Source: JAAFHB01 sp963675995
Lineage (GTDB): Bacteria; Bacteroidota; Bacteroidia; Bacteroidales; Prolixibacteraceae
Assembly: GCA_963675995.2 (NCBI GenBank)
Contig: CAXXIY010000001.1
Location: forward strand, 868,001-932,000
Direction of reading: 5' to 3'
DNA: 64,000 nt
Shown: piece after piece, positions 56,631-64,000 of the stretch
Layout: each line of letters begins with the position of its first letter
Numbering within the stretch: the first letter of the stretch is position 1
The notes under the pieces: model-generated
The model's database searches: none
Told to the model about the DNA's origin: nothing
The model's input: only the letters and a program-made list of their open reading frames with translations
Made by a program: the position numbers and the translations under genes

Positions 56631-59411
56631 TTAATGATCATCGTTATCTTGTGACTTAAACCGATATTCCCCCGACCCTGAACTGAAGGTTATGTAGCCG
56701 GCTTCCTGTTTGCCACCAGTAATTCCGGTAACGCCTTTTACAAAATTACCATCTTTCCAAACGACTTCATTGCCCTCGGTAATAGTGGTGTTCTTTGAAC
56801 CTACTAAAGGTATGCTCACACTTGCAGTTGTATTTGCAGGTATAGTAACATCCAGATTCAATGTATTATGGGTCTTCTTCCAATCAGTTGAAATAATTCC
56901 TCTCACAGTTTTTATTGAGGCACTGGCGTAGGTCAGATCTCCTATCACATGTGGCCTGATGCTGATATGGCTGTAACCCGGAGCGGAAACACGGTCACCA
57001 TAAAATTGTGGCTCTTGTATCCCCGCAATACTTTCATAGAAAAACCGGCCGACACCGGTCAACATTGTCATGCTCTCTTCTGCCTGATACGTGCCATTTT
57101 TAAGACTCCAGCCTTCCCACACCGTGGTAGCTCCTTTGGAAACCATGTATCCCCATCCTGGAAATTCAGTAGTGTTTACTGCCTTATAGACCACCTCGGC
57201 AAGACCATGATCCACCAGTGATTCCATAAACCCCGGCAAACCGATATGGCCAACTTTGAATTTACCTCCATTTTCACTGATCGTCCTGGCAATGTTATCG
57301 ATCACCTGTTGTCTGCTTTCCCGGGGCACGACACCAATGGCGAGTGGAAGTATATCGGAAGTTTGTGAGGCAGAGGCATAATGCCCAGTCCTGGTATTGA
57401 GCCACTCCCTGTTAATTGTAGCCTTTATTATATCAGCCAGGGTTGTATAACGGCTCTCGTCTTCTTTTTTTCCCAATACCCGACTCATTCCTGCAAGTAT
57501 CCTGGTATTCTGATAATATAAGCAGGTCCAGATGAAATCCTTTGGAGTTTCTTTACTGATGAAGTCCCATCCGGGAGTGTCACTCTTTGGTAACATGTGT
57601 TCCCCAAGCCACCCCTTTCGGACGATATGCATGGTGTCGGATAATTCCCGTCCGATAAAATCGACCCATGCCTTAACTGTCGGGTAATGCTCCACCAATA
57701 GTTGCCTGTCTCCATAACATGCATATAAATACCAGATAAGCATAGGATAAGCACCATTCTGCGACACATCACTCTCCCTTACCATACCCGGCAGAATTGG
57801 TACGACATCTGAAAGGTCACCATTGCGGGAACTTCCAAGTTGAATATTGCGTGCCTCTCTTAACCAAAGATCAGGCATGAACTTCCGGGTTGCCAGCGAT
57901 CCGAAAAGACTTGCTGGCTCATTATATGTAATGGGCTCTCTGTGAATGCAGTCCAGAATGAAGCCCTTCAGACCGACCTTCAATGAACGCTGAATATTTT
58001 CATGTATCCGGTTCAGAAGCTCGTTGGAACAGGTGAATCTTCCATACAGATCGACATCACTGAAGACTTCCATCCCCGTAAGAGTTTCAGCAGTTGGTTC
58101 TCCCTCGAGTCCCTCTACCGACACGTGCCTGACAGGGTGAAAGGTGAAACGTGGTTCATAGATTTCCCCGTCAGGGGCGCCTTTAAGAATATAAGTATCC
58201 CGTTCACCTGTATAGGTCACTATTCTGTCTCTCTCATATTTCATGGTAATCTTGGTACCTGCCTTTCCCTTCACACTCAGCCTTACCCAGCCCGAAAAAT
58301 AATGGTCAAACTCAAATACCCAGGCACCGTCGGCATCCTTAGTCACCTTAATTGGTCGTAGGGATTGCTGAACTTTCATATGTGGGAAGCTCTGGCAGAT
58401 CAGGCGACCCTGGGGAGCTGGAAAAACTGAAGCAGTGGTCCATTGACGATCATCATAACCCACAGTATTCCACCCGGGTTTTTCAAGTCTGGCGTCGTAC
58501 TCTTCGCCGGGCCTCTTCTCGTTTAATCCAATCGGTCCGGTGGCGGCCTTCCACGTCTCATCAGAAAAAAATTGTTTCTCAGTGCCATCCTCATAAGTAA
58601 CTATCATCTGAAAAATTGCCTGTGGCCTGGCTGCCCATCCGTTCAACTTCTCGAATATGCCCGTTGCACTAAACCAGCCATTTCCCAGCATGATGCCGAT
58701 AGCATTCGAACCCTGCTCCAGCAAAGAGGTGACATCGTAAGTACAATATAAAACCTCATGATTATAATCGGTAAGTCCGGGAGAAAGCACATTATCAGAA
58801 ACCTTTTTCCCATTAAGGTAAAGTTCGCTCCACCCGAGCCCTGAGACATACACCCTTGCCATTCTGACTTTGCCGGTGACCTCAACCTCTTTGCGCAATA
58901 ACGGCGAAATCGCAGAATTGGAATTTCCGGTCATTTGCAAGCCAATCCATTTCGCATTCCAGTCTGTCATTGCAAGCAAAGCTATCTCAAATCGGGAAGG
59001 TTTACTCCAATCGCTTATTCTCCTGTTTGCATCCCATGTACGAACCTTCCAATAGCAAACCTGACGACTTTGAAGTGGCTTTCCCTTATACTGTATACTA
59101 TAAGATTGGTCAGAATCAATTCTACCGGAATTCCAGAGGTCACCTTTGTCCTTATTAAGTTCCGTCAGGCTACCCGCAACAAGCACCTGATAGGCTGTTT
59201 GACGCTCACCGCGTTTTGTACTCCCGAACTGCCAACCAAACATAGGTTTATCTGTTTGGATTCCTATCGGTTCGCAGTCATAATCGGTTGTAAGCATCAC
59301 TGGAATCATTTGACTTCTTGCATCTTTATGCGAAAAGCTTTCGATGGTAAATGCAACCAGGATGATTAAGAAATAGACCTGCACCTTTAAAAAGTGTATG
59401 CAAATTTTCAT
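56631..59411 (-). CDS. Glycoside hydrolase family 78 alpha-L-rhamnosidase
   Basis: This 926-residue protein has a signal peptide and the GH78 domain set: N-terminal beta domain (YDCEPIGIQTDKPMFGWQF), concanavalin-like and beta-sandwich parts (VSGLGWSELYLNGKKVSDN, LGNGWFSATG), then the (alpha/alpha)6 catalytic barrel (HENIQRSLKVGLKGFILDC and TVWEGWSLKNGTYQAEESMT). The loop after FILDC reads IHREPITYNEPASLFGSLA, not the more common PQRDERLGW. It would release terminal rhamnose from plant glycans, perhaps with the GH127 enzyme. No PUL genes adjoin. It is divergent from the aromatic operon. Confidence 0.9.
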   Translation of the reverse strand: MKICIHFLKVQVYFLIILVAFTIESFSHKDARSQMIPVMLTTDYDCEPIGIQTDKPMFGWQFGSTKRGERQTAYQVLVAGSLTELNKDKGDLWNSGRIDSDQSYSIQYKGKPLQSRQVCYWKVRTWDANRRISDWSKPSRFEIALLAMTDWNAKWIGLQMTGNSNSAISPLLRKEVEVTGKVRMARVYVSGLGWSELYLNGKKVSDNVLSPGLTDYNHEVLYCTYDVTSLLEQGSNAIGIMLGNGWFSATGIFEKLNGWAARPQAIFQMIVTYEDGTEKQFFSDETWKAATGPIGLNEKRPGEEYDARLEKPGWNTVGYDDRQWTTASVFPAPQGRLICQSFPHMKVQQSLRPIKVTKDADGAWVFEFDHYFSGWVRLSVKGKAGTKITMKYERDRIVTYTGERDTYILKGAPDGEIYEPRFTFHPVRHVSVEGLEGEPTAETLTGMEVFSDVDLYGRFTCSNELLNRIHENIQRSLKVGLKGFILDCIHREPITYNEPASLFGSLATRKFMPDLWLREARNIQLGSSRNGDLSDVVPILPGMVRESDVSQNGAYPMLIWYLYACYGDRQLLVEHYPTVKAWVDFIGRELSDTMHIVRKGWLGEHMLPKSDTPGWDFISKETPKDFIWTCLYYQNTRILAGMSRVLGKKEDESRYTTLADIIKATINREWLNTRTGHYASASQTSDILPLAIGVVPRESRQQVIDNIARTISENGGKFKVGHIGLPGFMESLVDHGLAEVVYKAVNTTEFPGWGYMVSKGATTVWEGWSLKNGTYQAEESMTMLTGVGRFFYESIAGIQEPQFYGDRVSAPGYSHISIRPHVIGDLTYASASIKTVRGIISTDWKKTHNTLNLDVTIPANTTASVSIPLVGSKNTTITEGNEVVWKDGNFVKGVTGITGGKQEAGYITFSSGSGEYRFKSQDNDDH

Positions 59412-59559
59412 GATTCTTTATTACTAATTAAGTCCATTTATCACTATTAAATTTACTCAACACTCATATAAATACACCAAAAATAAGCAATGGTCAATAT
59501 TTAAAATCAAAAAAATGAACATTTTCATGATCTTTATCGTTATATCCAAATAATTTATA

Positions 59560-59567
59560 TAAATTTG
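59560..59567 (+). promoter_or_regulatory. Promoter -7 element of the tyrA operon leader
   Basis: TAAATTTG matches TAnnTTTG exactly and is 14 bp before the leader peptide ATG. The transcript would begin at about 59573, giving a very short 5' end before the leader peptide. A clean -33 was not identified. Confidence 0.6.
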
Positions 59568-59581
59568 CCCTCAATAAATAA

Positions 59582-59656
59582 ATGGGAACAGTGAACAACA
59601 ATACTTTTTACTTTTGGTTTAGTTATCTCGGCCTTCGGATGGGGACTGAACGGTAA
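59582..59656 (+). CDS. Aromatic leader peptide (attenuator) of the tyrA operon
   Basis: This 24-codon frame begins with an ATG directly after an in-frame TAA and ends with TAA at 59654-59656. Residues 8-15 read TFYFWFSY, so six of seven residues (9-15) are Phe, Tyr or Trp. Its end is at 59656, 30 bp before the terminator. Such a run before an attenuator is the mark of a regulatory leader peptide that senses charged tRNA-Phe, -Tyr or -Trp. The operon makes prephenate dehydrogenase and DAHP synthase-chorismate mutase, which fits. Confidence 0.75.
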   Translation: MGTVNNNTFYFWFSYLGLRMGTER

Positions 59657-59722
59657 GGTATTGTTAAAAAGAAACAATATTAAATCAAAAAAAAAGTCTC
59701 CGAATCCGGAGACTTTTTTTTT
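59636..59722 (+). terminator. Attenuator: intrinsic terminator with possible antiterminator pairing
   Basis: GTCTCCG (59696-59702) pairs with CGGAGAC (59707-59713) around a 4-base loop, flanked by A9 and T9 (59714-59722). This is a strong intrinsic terminator 19 bp before tyrA. Alternatively CGGATGGGGAC (59636-59646), inside the leader-peptide codons, can pair with GTCTCCGAATCCG (59696-59708), with a 2-base bulge and G-U pairs. That would block the terminator. A ribosome stalled at the aromatic codons leaves 59636-59646 free; one that reaches the stop codon covers it. Confidence 0.7.
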
Positions 59723-59741
59723 GATCAAATAATTCATAAGA

Positions 59742-60638
59742 ATGAAGTTAGCGGTAATAGGACTTGGGTTGATTGGAGGTTCAATGGCAAAAGATTTGCG
59801 GCGGACGAAATTTGCTACAGAAATCATCGGGGTAGATAACAACACCGAAAATGCAAGGATTGCCCTCGAGGTTGGTATTGCTGACAGAATCGAACCGCTT
59901 GAAAAAGCGGTTAAAGAGGCTGATATTGTTATTGTAGCAATACCGGTTGATAAGATTGTCCTTCTACTCCCCCATATTCTGGATCATATCTCCTCTTCAA
60001 CAACTGTTATTGATGTGGGGTCGACTAAGCGGGAAATCGCAGAGGCAGTAAAAGAGCACCCACTACGTGGCAATTTTATCCCGTCACATCCGATGTCGGG
60101 AACTGAAAACAGTGGTCCTTTTGCAGCAATAGAGCATCTGTTCGATGGCAAAATCTGCATTATCTGTGACAATGAGCAGTGCAGGCCACAACATTTGGCT
60201 CTTGCCGAAAAAATGTTTCAGTCACTTGGAATGCCTATTGCATACATGACAAGTGATGAGCAAGATCACACAACGGCATTTATCTCTCACCTTCCACATG
60301 CCACCTCTTTCGCATTAGCCAATGCGGTACTGGCCATCGAAGATCGAAATATCATTTTTGACCTTGCCTCCGGAGGATTTCAATCAACAGTGCGTCTGGC
60401 AAAGAGCTCACCTCAAATGTGGTCGCCGATATTCTGGCAAAATCGTGATTACATTTATGAAGCGCTTGAGGTCTACATTCACCATCTGGAGGAGTTCAAG
60501 GAGAGTCTTAAAAATAATGACCGGAAACACCTGACCGAATTAATTGATAATGCCAATAAAATCCGAGGCGTACTCGAGGGAGAGAATTCCTCATTGACCA
60601 AGAACGAAGAAACAATTATTAAATTTTATACAAAATAG
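59742..60638 (+). CDS. tyrA: Prephenate dehydrogenase
   Basis: This 298-residue enzyme has a Rossmann motif GLGLIGGSMAKDL at the start, then VGSTKREI, HPMSGTENSGP and HTTAFISHLPHATSFALA, with the catalytic His regions. It converts prephenate to 4-hydroxyphenylpyruvate on the way to tyrosine. It has no fused mutase. It is the first gene behind the attenuator and is 5 bp upstream of the next gene. Confidence 0.94.
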   Translation: MKLAVIGLGLIGGSMAKDLRRTKFATEIIGVDNNTENARIALEVGIADRIEPLEKAVKEADIVIVAIPVDKIVLLLPHILDHISSSTTVIDVGSTKREIAEAVKEHPLRGNFIPSHPMSGTENSGPFAAIEHLFDGKICIICDNEQCRPQHLALAEKMFQSLGMPIAYMTSDEQDHTTAFISHLPHATSFALANAVLAIEDRNIIFDLASGGFQSTVRLAKSSPQMWSPIFWQNRDYIYEALEVYIHHLEEFKESLKNNDRKHLTELIDNANKIRGVLEGENSSLTKNEETIIKFYTK

Positions 60639-60643
60639 ACAAA

Positions 60644-61738
60644 ATGGGATCAAAATTAGACATTCAACCAATTAGCCAATGGTTACCTAAGATAGATAAT
60701 CCACTATTAATCAGTGGACCTTGCAGCCTTGAATCGGAAGAGCAAGCAATGGCTACTGCCCGGGAGCTTGTAAAAGATAAACGGGTTATGGTCTATCGCG
60801 GAGGGATCTGGAAACCCCGCACCCGCCCGGGCTCCTTCGAAGGGATGGGGAGCATTGCGCTGGAGTGGCTGAAACTGGTCAAGGAGGAGACTGGCTTACT
60901 GACCGGAACAGAAGTAGCTAATGCACAACATGTTGAAGAGTGCCTGAAAGCCGGTGTAGATGTTCTTTGGATTGGGGCCCGTTCCACAGCATCCCCTTTT
61001 GTAGTACAGGAGATCGCCGATGTTTTAAAAGGGACCAATCAGATTGTGATGGTAAAAAACCCGGTTAATCCTGATGTACAATTATGGATCGGGGCACTCG
61101 AAAGACTCAACCAGGCCGGATTAAAAAATCTTGTTGCCATCCATCGCGGATTCACTCCGTTTGGCGAATCGAAATACCGCAACTATCCCAGCTGGCAAAC
61201 AGTGATTGAACTCAGGCAATTAATGCCAAATCTGCCCATCATTTGCGATCCGAGTCATATCGCCGGAAAACGGGAATATTTGTTCGAGATTTCACAAAAA
61301 GCTTTTGACCTTGGGTTGGATGGATTGATGCTTGAATCACATATCGATCCGTCATGTGCGCTTAGCGATAAGGATCAGCAGGTAACCCCTGCCGAATTAG
61401 GGAAGATACTGGATAAACTAGTGATCAGATATGCCAGTTCAAACGATCCTCTTTTCGAAAATGCCCTTGATGCCCTCCGATCACGAATCGATGGTATTGA
61501 CCATGAGATCATGGAGATCTTAGCTTCGCGAATGGAGATTGTCAAACAAATCGGGATGTACAAAAAGGTAAATAAGGTCACCGCTTTACAGATCAATCGT
61601 TGGACTCAGATTATGGAAGATCGCCTTAACACTGCCCGTAAACTCAATCTGGATGAAACATTTATAAAAATAATCTTCCAGTTGATCCACGAGGATTCGG
61701 TTCGTCAGCAGACTGAGATCATGGACAGTGATTTATAA
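60644..61738 (+). CDS. Bifunctional DAHP synthase-chorismate mutase
   Basis: This 364-residue protein has a DAHP synthase part (residues about 1-265): LLISGPCSLESEEQAMATAR, VYRGGIWKPRTRPGSFEG, FCAVDPSHIAGKR-like ICDPSHIAGKREYLFEIS. A C-terminal AroQ-type chorismate mutase follows (about 270-364: LRSRIDGIDHEIMEILASRM). Such fusions start the shikimate pathway and channel chorismate to prephenate. It is the last gene of the attenuated operon. The fusion type is common in Bacteroidetes. Confidence 0.92.
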   Translation: MGSKLDIQPISQWLPKIDNPLLISGPCSLESEEQAMATARELVKDKRVMVYRGGIWKPRTRPGSFEGMGSIALEWLKLVKEETGLLTGTEVANAQHVEECLKAGVDVLWIGARSTASPFVVQEIADVLKGTNQIVMVKNPVNPDVQLWIGALERLNQAGLKNLVAIHRGFTPFGESKYRNYPSWQTVIELRQLMPNLPIICDPSHIAGKREYLFEISQKAFDLGLDGLMLESHIDPSCALSDKDQQVTPAELGKILDKLVIRYASSNDPLFENALDALRSRIDGIDHEIMEILASRMEIVKQIGMYKKVNKVTALQINRWTQIMEDRLNTARKLNLDETFIKIIFQLIHEDSVRQQTEIMDSDL

Positions 61739-61747
61739 ATTGGTTGA

Positions 61748-61778
61748 TTGAGCGGGTAACTTGAAGTTACCCGCTCAA
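61748..61778. terminator. Perfect hairpin between convergent genes
   Basis: TTGAGCGGGTAAC pairs with GTTACCCGCTCAA across a 5-base loop (13 bp stem). It stands between the aromatic operon and rnpA, 6 bp from the latter's stop. No T run follows on either strand. It is probably a bidirectional 3'-end structure. Confidence 0.65.
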
Positions 61779-61784
61779 TATCTC

Positions 61785-62162
61785 TCACTTATTCTTCAAC
61801 CGATCAATGACCTTGATCATTGCATCATTGATCACCCCAAATTCCAGCTCTTCCTTTGCAATATAGACGATCATCAATGCCATTTTCAGCTCCTTCTGTT
61901 CGAGGTGGTGATAAAGATCGTGTTTTTTAATCCGGTAAGCCTCCCTCAAACGCCGTTTGAGTAAATTACGGTCATGCGCCCTTTTAAATAGTCGTTTAGG
62001 AACGCTAAATACTACCTGGGCCGGAAATGGGGTAAGGAGATTTTCGTATTTCCAGACCACCTTCAACGGATAACACAGAAAAGAGCTGCCAGACAGAAAG
62101 ATCTCACCAATGATCTTCTGGCTGCACAATTTTTCCCCCTTTCGAAATGTATAAGTGGTCAT
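61785..62162 (-). CDS. rnpA: Ribonuclease P protein component
   Basis: This 125-residue basic protein has FRKGEKLCSQKIIGEIFLSG at the N-terminus and the signature KRAHDRNLLKRRLREAYR. It binds the RNase P RNA that processes pre-tRNA. It is next to hemD and DUF4271, a conserved arrangement in Bacteroidetes. A terminator separates it from hemD. Confidence 0.93.
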   Translation of the reverse strand: MTTYTFRKGEKLCSQKIIGEIFLSGSSFLCYPLKVVWKYENLLTPFPAQVVFSVPKRLFKRAHDRNLLKRRLREAYRIKKHDLYHHLEQKELKMALMIVYIAKEELEFGVINDAMIKVIDRLKNK

Positions 62163-62176
62163 AGGCTGAAAAATAC

Positions 62177-62204
62177 AAAAAAAGGGGAAATTTCTTTCCC
62201 CTTT
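62177..62204 (-). terminator. Intrinsic terminator between hemD and rnpA
   Basis: On the minus strand AAAGGGGAAA pairs with TTTCCCCTTT and is followed by further T. It lies 22 bp after the hemD stop, so rnpA may need its own promoter or read-through. Confidence 0.7.
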
Positions 62205-62225
62205 GAATGAAAATATAAAATTTCT

Positions 62226-62978
62226 CTATTTATTATTTTTATTGAATTCAGTAATAAAACGATCGATTGCCGCAACCATTGAAGGTGCCTCCGGGATGGG
62301 AGCCTCAATATCGAGTCTCAAGCCGGAATCCCTCACCGCCTGCGCTGTTGCAGGTCCGAAGGTTGCAATTTTGATCTCATTTTGTTGAAAATCGGGAAAA
62401 TTCTGCGTCAAAGACCTGATTCCGACCGGAGTGAAAAATACAAGCATATCGTAATTCACATCTTTCAAATCGGACAAATCACTGCTAACAGTGCGATACA
62501 TGATCGCCTCAGTAACAGATACTTTTGCCTTTTCAAGCAGATCCGGAATTTCATCCTTGTGAACGTCAGATAGTGGAATCAGAAATTTATCTTCCTTGTG
62601 TTTCAAAAGAACATCCACCAGATCGGAAAATTTCCCGTTGGCATAAAATATTTTCCGTTTCCTGTAAACGATATATTTCTGCAGGTAAAAAGCAGTCGCT
62701 TCAGAAATACAGAAATATTTCATCGCATCAGGAATCGTCAGACGCAACTCCTGCGCTATCCTGAAAAAGTGATCAATTGCTGTTCTGCTGGTAAAAATAA
62801 CAGCAGTATGATCCAGTATCTGGATACGGTCTTTGCGAAAATCTTTCGCTGGAACCCCTTCAACCTGAATAAACTGACGAAAATCAATCTTCAGATTGTG
62901 TTTGACAGCCAAATCATTATAAGGGGAATTCCCCGGGTTTGGCTCTGGTTGTGATACTAATATTCTTCTGATTCTCAA
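62226..62978 (-). CDS. hemD: Uroporphyrinogen-III synthase
   Basis: This 250-residue protein has the HemD-type two-domain fold. HTAVIFTSRTAIDHFFRIA, FLIPLSDVHKDEIPDLL, MLVFFTPVGIRSLTQNFP and IKIATFGPATAQAVRDSGL are the family segments. It closes the ring of hydroxymethylbilane in haem synthesis. Similarity between members is low, so the call rests on fold pattern and Bacteroidetes context. It is 39 bp downstream of DUF4271. Confidence 0.85.
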   Translation of the reverse strand: MRIRRILVSQPEPNPGNSPYNDLAVKHNLKIDFRQFIQVEGVPAKDFRKDRIQILDHTAVIFTSRTAIDHFFRIAQELRLTIPDAMKYFCISEATAFYLQKYIVYRKRKIFYANGKFSDLVDVLLKHKEDKFLIPLSDVHKDEIPDLLEKAKVSVTEAIMYRTVSSDLSDLKDVNYDMLVFFTPVGIRSLTQNFPDFQQNEIKIATFGPATAQAVRDSGLRLDIEAPIPEAPSMVAAIDRFITEFNKNNK

Positions 62979-63017
62979 CTTTTTAACTTTTAAAAATTCA
63001 TACTTTTTTAAACCCTT

Positions 63018-63998
63018 TTATGATACACTTATGAGTTTAAAAATCAAAAGCAACGGTAGAATTTCAAGGGTACAAAGGTACAAAATCAAATAGAAAATAG
63101 AAATGTCTTTTTGATACCCAAGATAAAAACTTCGTATTACAGTTGTAATATACATAATTACGAACAAACCCGCCATTACCCAAACGGTAATAAAGTTCGT
63201 CACGGTGAGTATTTCATGGATTGTTACAATGGGCAATAAGACAAGACCTAATACCTTATAATACAATCTAATATTAAAAACAGATTCTTCAGTTTGCTCC
63301 TTCAGCATTGCGATACTTCCGACTAGCCGATAGAGTAAAATCTTAATGAAAAAATAGCCGTTAATTATCAATAATAATCCAAGAAAAAGAATTATCGCAG
63401 GGTATCCACCCACATCCATCTTGTAATATCTGGCGATCTGAAATGCCGCAAGGGGGAGAATTAAATGAAAAATAAAATCAAGGCGTATCGCTCCGAATAT
63501 TGTTTTATAACCCCGTTGCCGGAATAATCGTGTTGCAGCTCCAAAATTAACCACACTGACAAAAATCTGACCCAGGTACTGAGGAAATCCAACTCTTACC
63601 GAGGCAAAAATCATCCATAAGATCAGAATAACCCCCAAACTCCAATCCTGATTATGAACGACTACCGGTTTACCAACGAAGCCATACGGTTTGATCGTGA
63701 CTGGAACGATATTTCGCTGCGCCTTTAAAAAGGCGGAATCCGACAGGGTTTTTGCTGTTCCAAAATAAACAGTATCCCCTTTTGTGGTGTAATAACCCGG
63801 ATTACCGGTATAAATGTTCCAGGATTGATCCTTTACAATTGCTTCTTCAGAATAGGTTTTCTTCAGAACAACCTCTTTTTTAGGATTATATTTTGTGTTT
63901 GCAGTTCTGCCAACCTTTTTTTTGGTGTCAGTTACCCCTTTTTTTATCCTGGTGCCGCCCAGGATTTGCTGTGTCCGCTGACCATTTGCCGCACTCAT
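63018..63998 (-). CDS. DUF4271 integral membrane protein, possibly 5'-truncated
   Basis: This at least 326-residue protein has a basic, probably cytosolic or periplasmic N-terminal part (residues 1-110, with many Lys and Thr) and about seven hydrophobic segments from residue 120. Stretches such as FLGLLLIINGYFFIKILLYR and VLGLVLLPIVTIHEILTVTN fit DUF4271. The family is found next to hemD in Bacteroidetes; function is unknown. The first ATG is at 63998, two bases from the window edge, so an earlier start outside is possible. Confidence 0.8.
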   Translation of the reverse strand: MSAANGQRTQQILGGTRIKKGVTDTKKKVGRTANTKYNPKKEVVLKKTYSEEAIVKDQSWNIYTGNPGYYTTKGDTVYFGTAKTLSDSAFLKAQRNIVPVTIKPYGFVGKPVVVHNQDWSLGVILILWMIFASVRVGFPQYLGQIFVSVVNFGAATRLFRQRGYKTIFGAIRLDFIFHLILPLAAFQIARYYKMDVGGYPAIILFLGLLLIINGYFFIKILLYRLVGSIAMLKEQTEESVFNIRLYYKVLGLVLLPIVTIHEILTVTNFITVWVMAGLFVIMYITTVIRSFYLGYQKDISIFYLILYLCTLEILPLLLIFKLISVS

Positions 63999-64000
63999 AT

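Noticed and set aside
59687..59722. Terminator seen as an ordinary end signal for an upstream gene
   Set aside because: The upstream gene on this strand is the 24-codon leader, and the GH78 gene runs the other way, so the hairpin serves the tyrA operon.

Overview
The window comes from a member of the Bacteroidetes, most likely of the Bacteroidales/Marinilabiliales. The evidence is the gene order (rplM-rpsI-rpsB-tsf-pyrH-frr; ileS-dksA-like-lspA; rnpA-hemD-DUF4271), the lineage-specific families (DUF4271, DUF4421, DUF2147, DUF5908), many promoters of the TAnnTTTG type, and the lack of Shine-Dalgarno sequences before most genes.

Layout. Positions 1-12863 (minus strand) hold most of an extracellular contractile injection system (eCIS) operon: DUF4255 cap-type protein, a 338-residue protein of unknown function, a sheath with an internal insertion, two tube proteins, DUF5908, a LysM baseplate protein, VgrG, PAAR, gp25, a large baseplate-J-like protein, and a second large baseplate protein cut by the window edge. 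Positions 13190-15512 hold a small porin-like gene and two decayed mobile-element genes. Positions 15629-19696 (plus strand) hold an orphan HlyD adaptor, yidD and a zinc/manganese ABC importer. Positions 19727-33444 hold a large secreted protein that looks like an inactive transglutaminase fused to a propeller, a GH127 arabinofuranosidase, dusB, a CPBP protease, DUF2147, an S41 lipoprotein protease, and lspA, dksA-like and ileS. Positions 33648-35318 hold a complete three-gene HipBST-type toxin-antitoxin system behind four evenly phased operator palindromes. Positions 35381-41314 hold a full rRNA operon on the minus strand (16S-tRNA-Ile-tRNA-Ala-23S-5S) with tandem promoters and a terminator. 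Positions 41497-50465 hold lipB/lipA, a POT peptide transporter with an outer-membrane protein, and the ribosomal/translation cluster. Positions 50682-56534 hold mostly envelope and housekeeping genes, including a response regulator with a membrane tail. Positions 56631-63998 hold a GH78 rhamnosidase, an aromatic amino acid operon (tyrA and DAHP synthase-chorismate mutase), then rnpA, hemD and DUF4271.

Highlights. (1) Upstream of tyrA, at 59560-59722, is a complete transcription-attenuation unit: a promoter, a 24-codon leader peptide with six aromatic codons in a run of seven, a possible antiterminator pairing, and an intrinsic terminator. (2) The HipBST operators are spaced 41/40/41 bp apart, about four helical turns. 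(3) The eCIS has an unassigned gene next to its cap gene and an enlarged sheath. (4) The protein at 19727-22327 keeps a transglutaminase-like framework but seems to have lost the catalytic Cys and His.

All functional calls rest on reading the sequences by eye and recalling family features. No database search was run.
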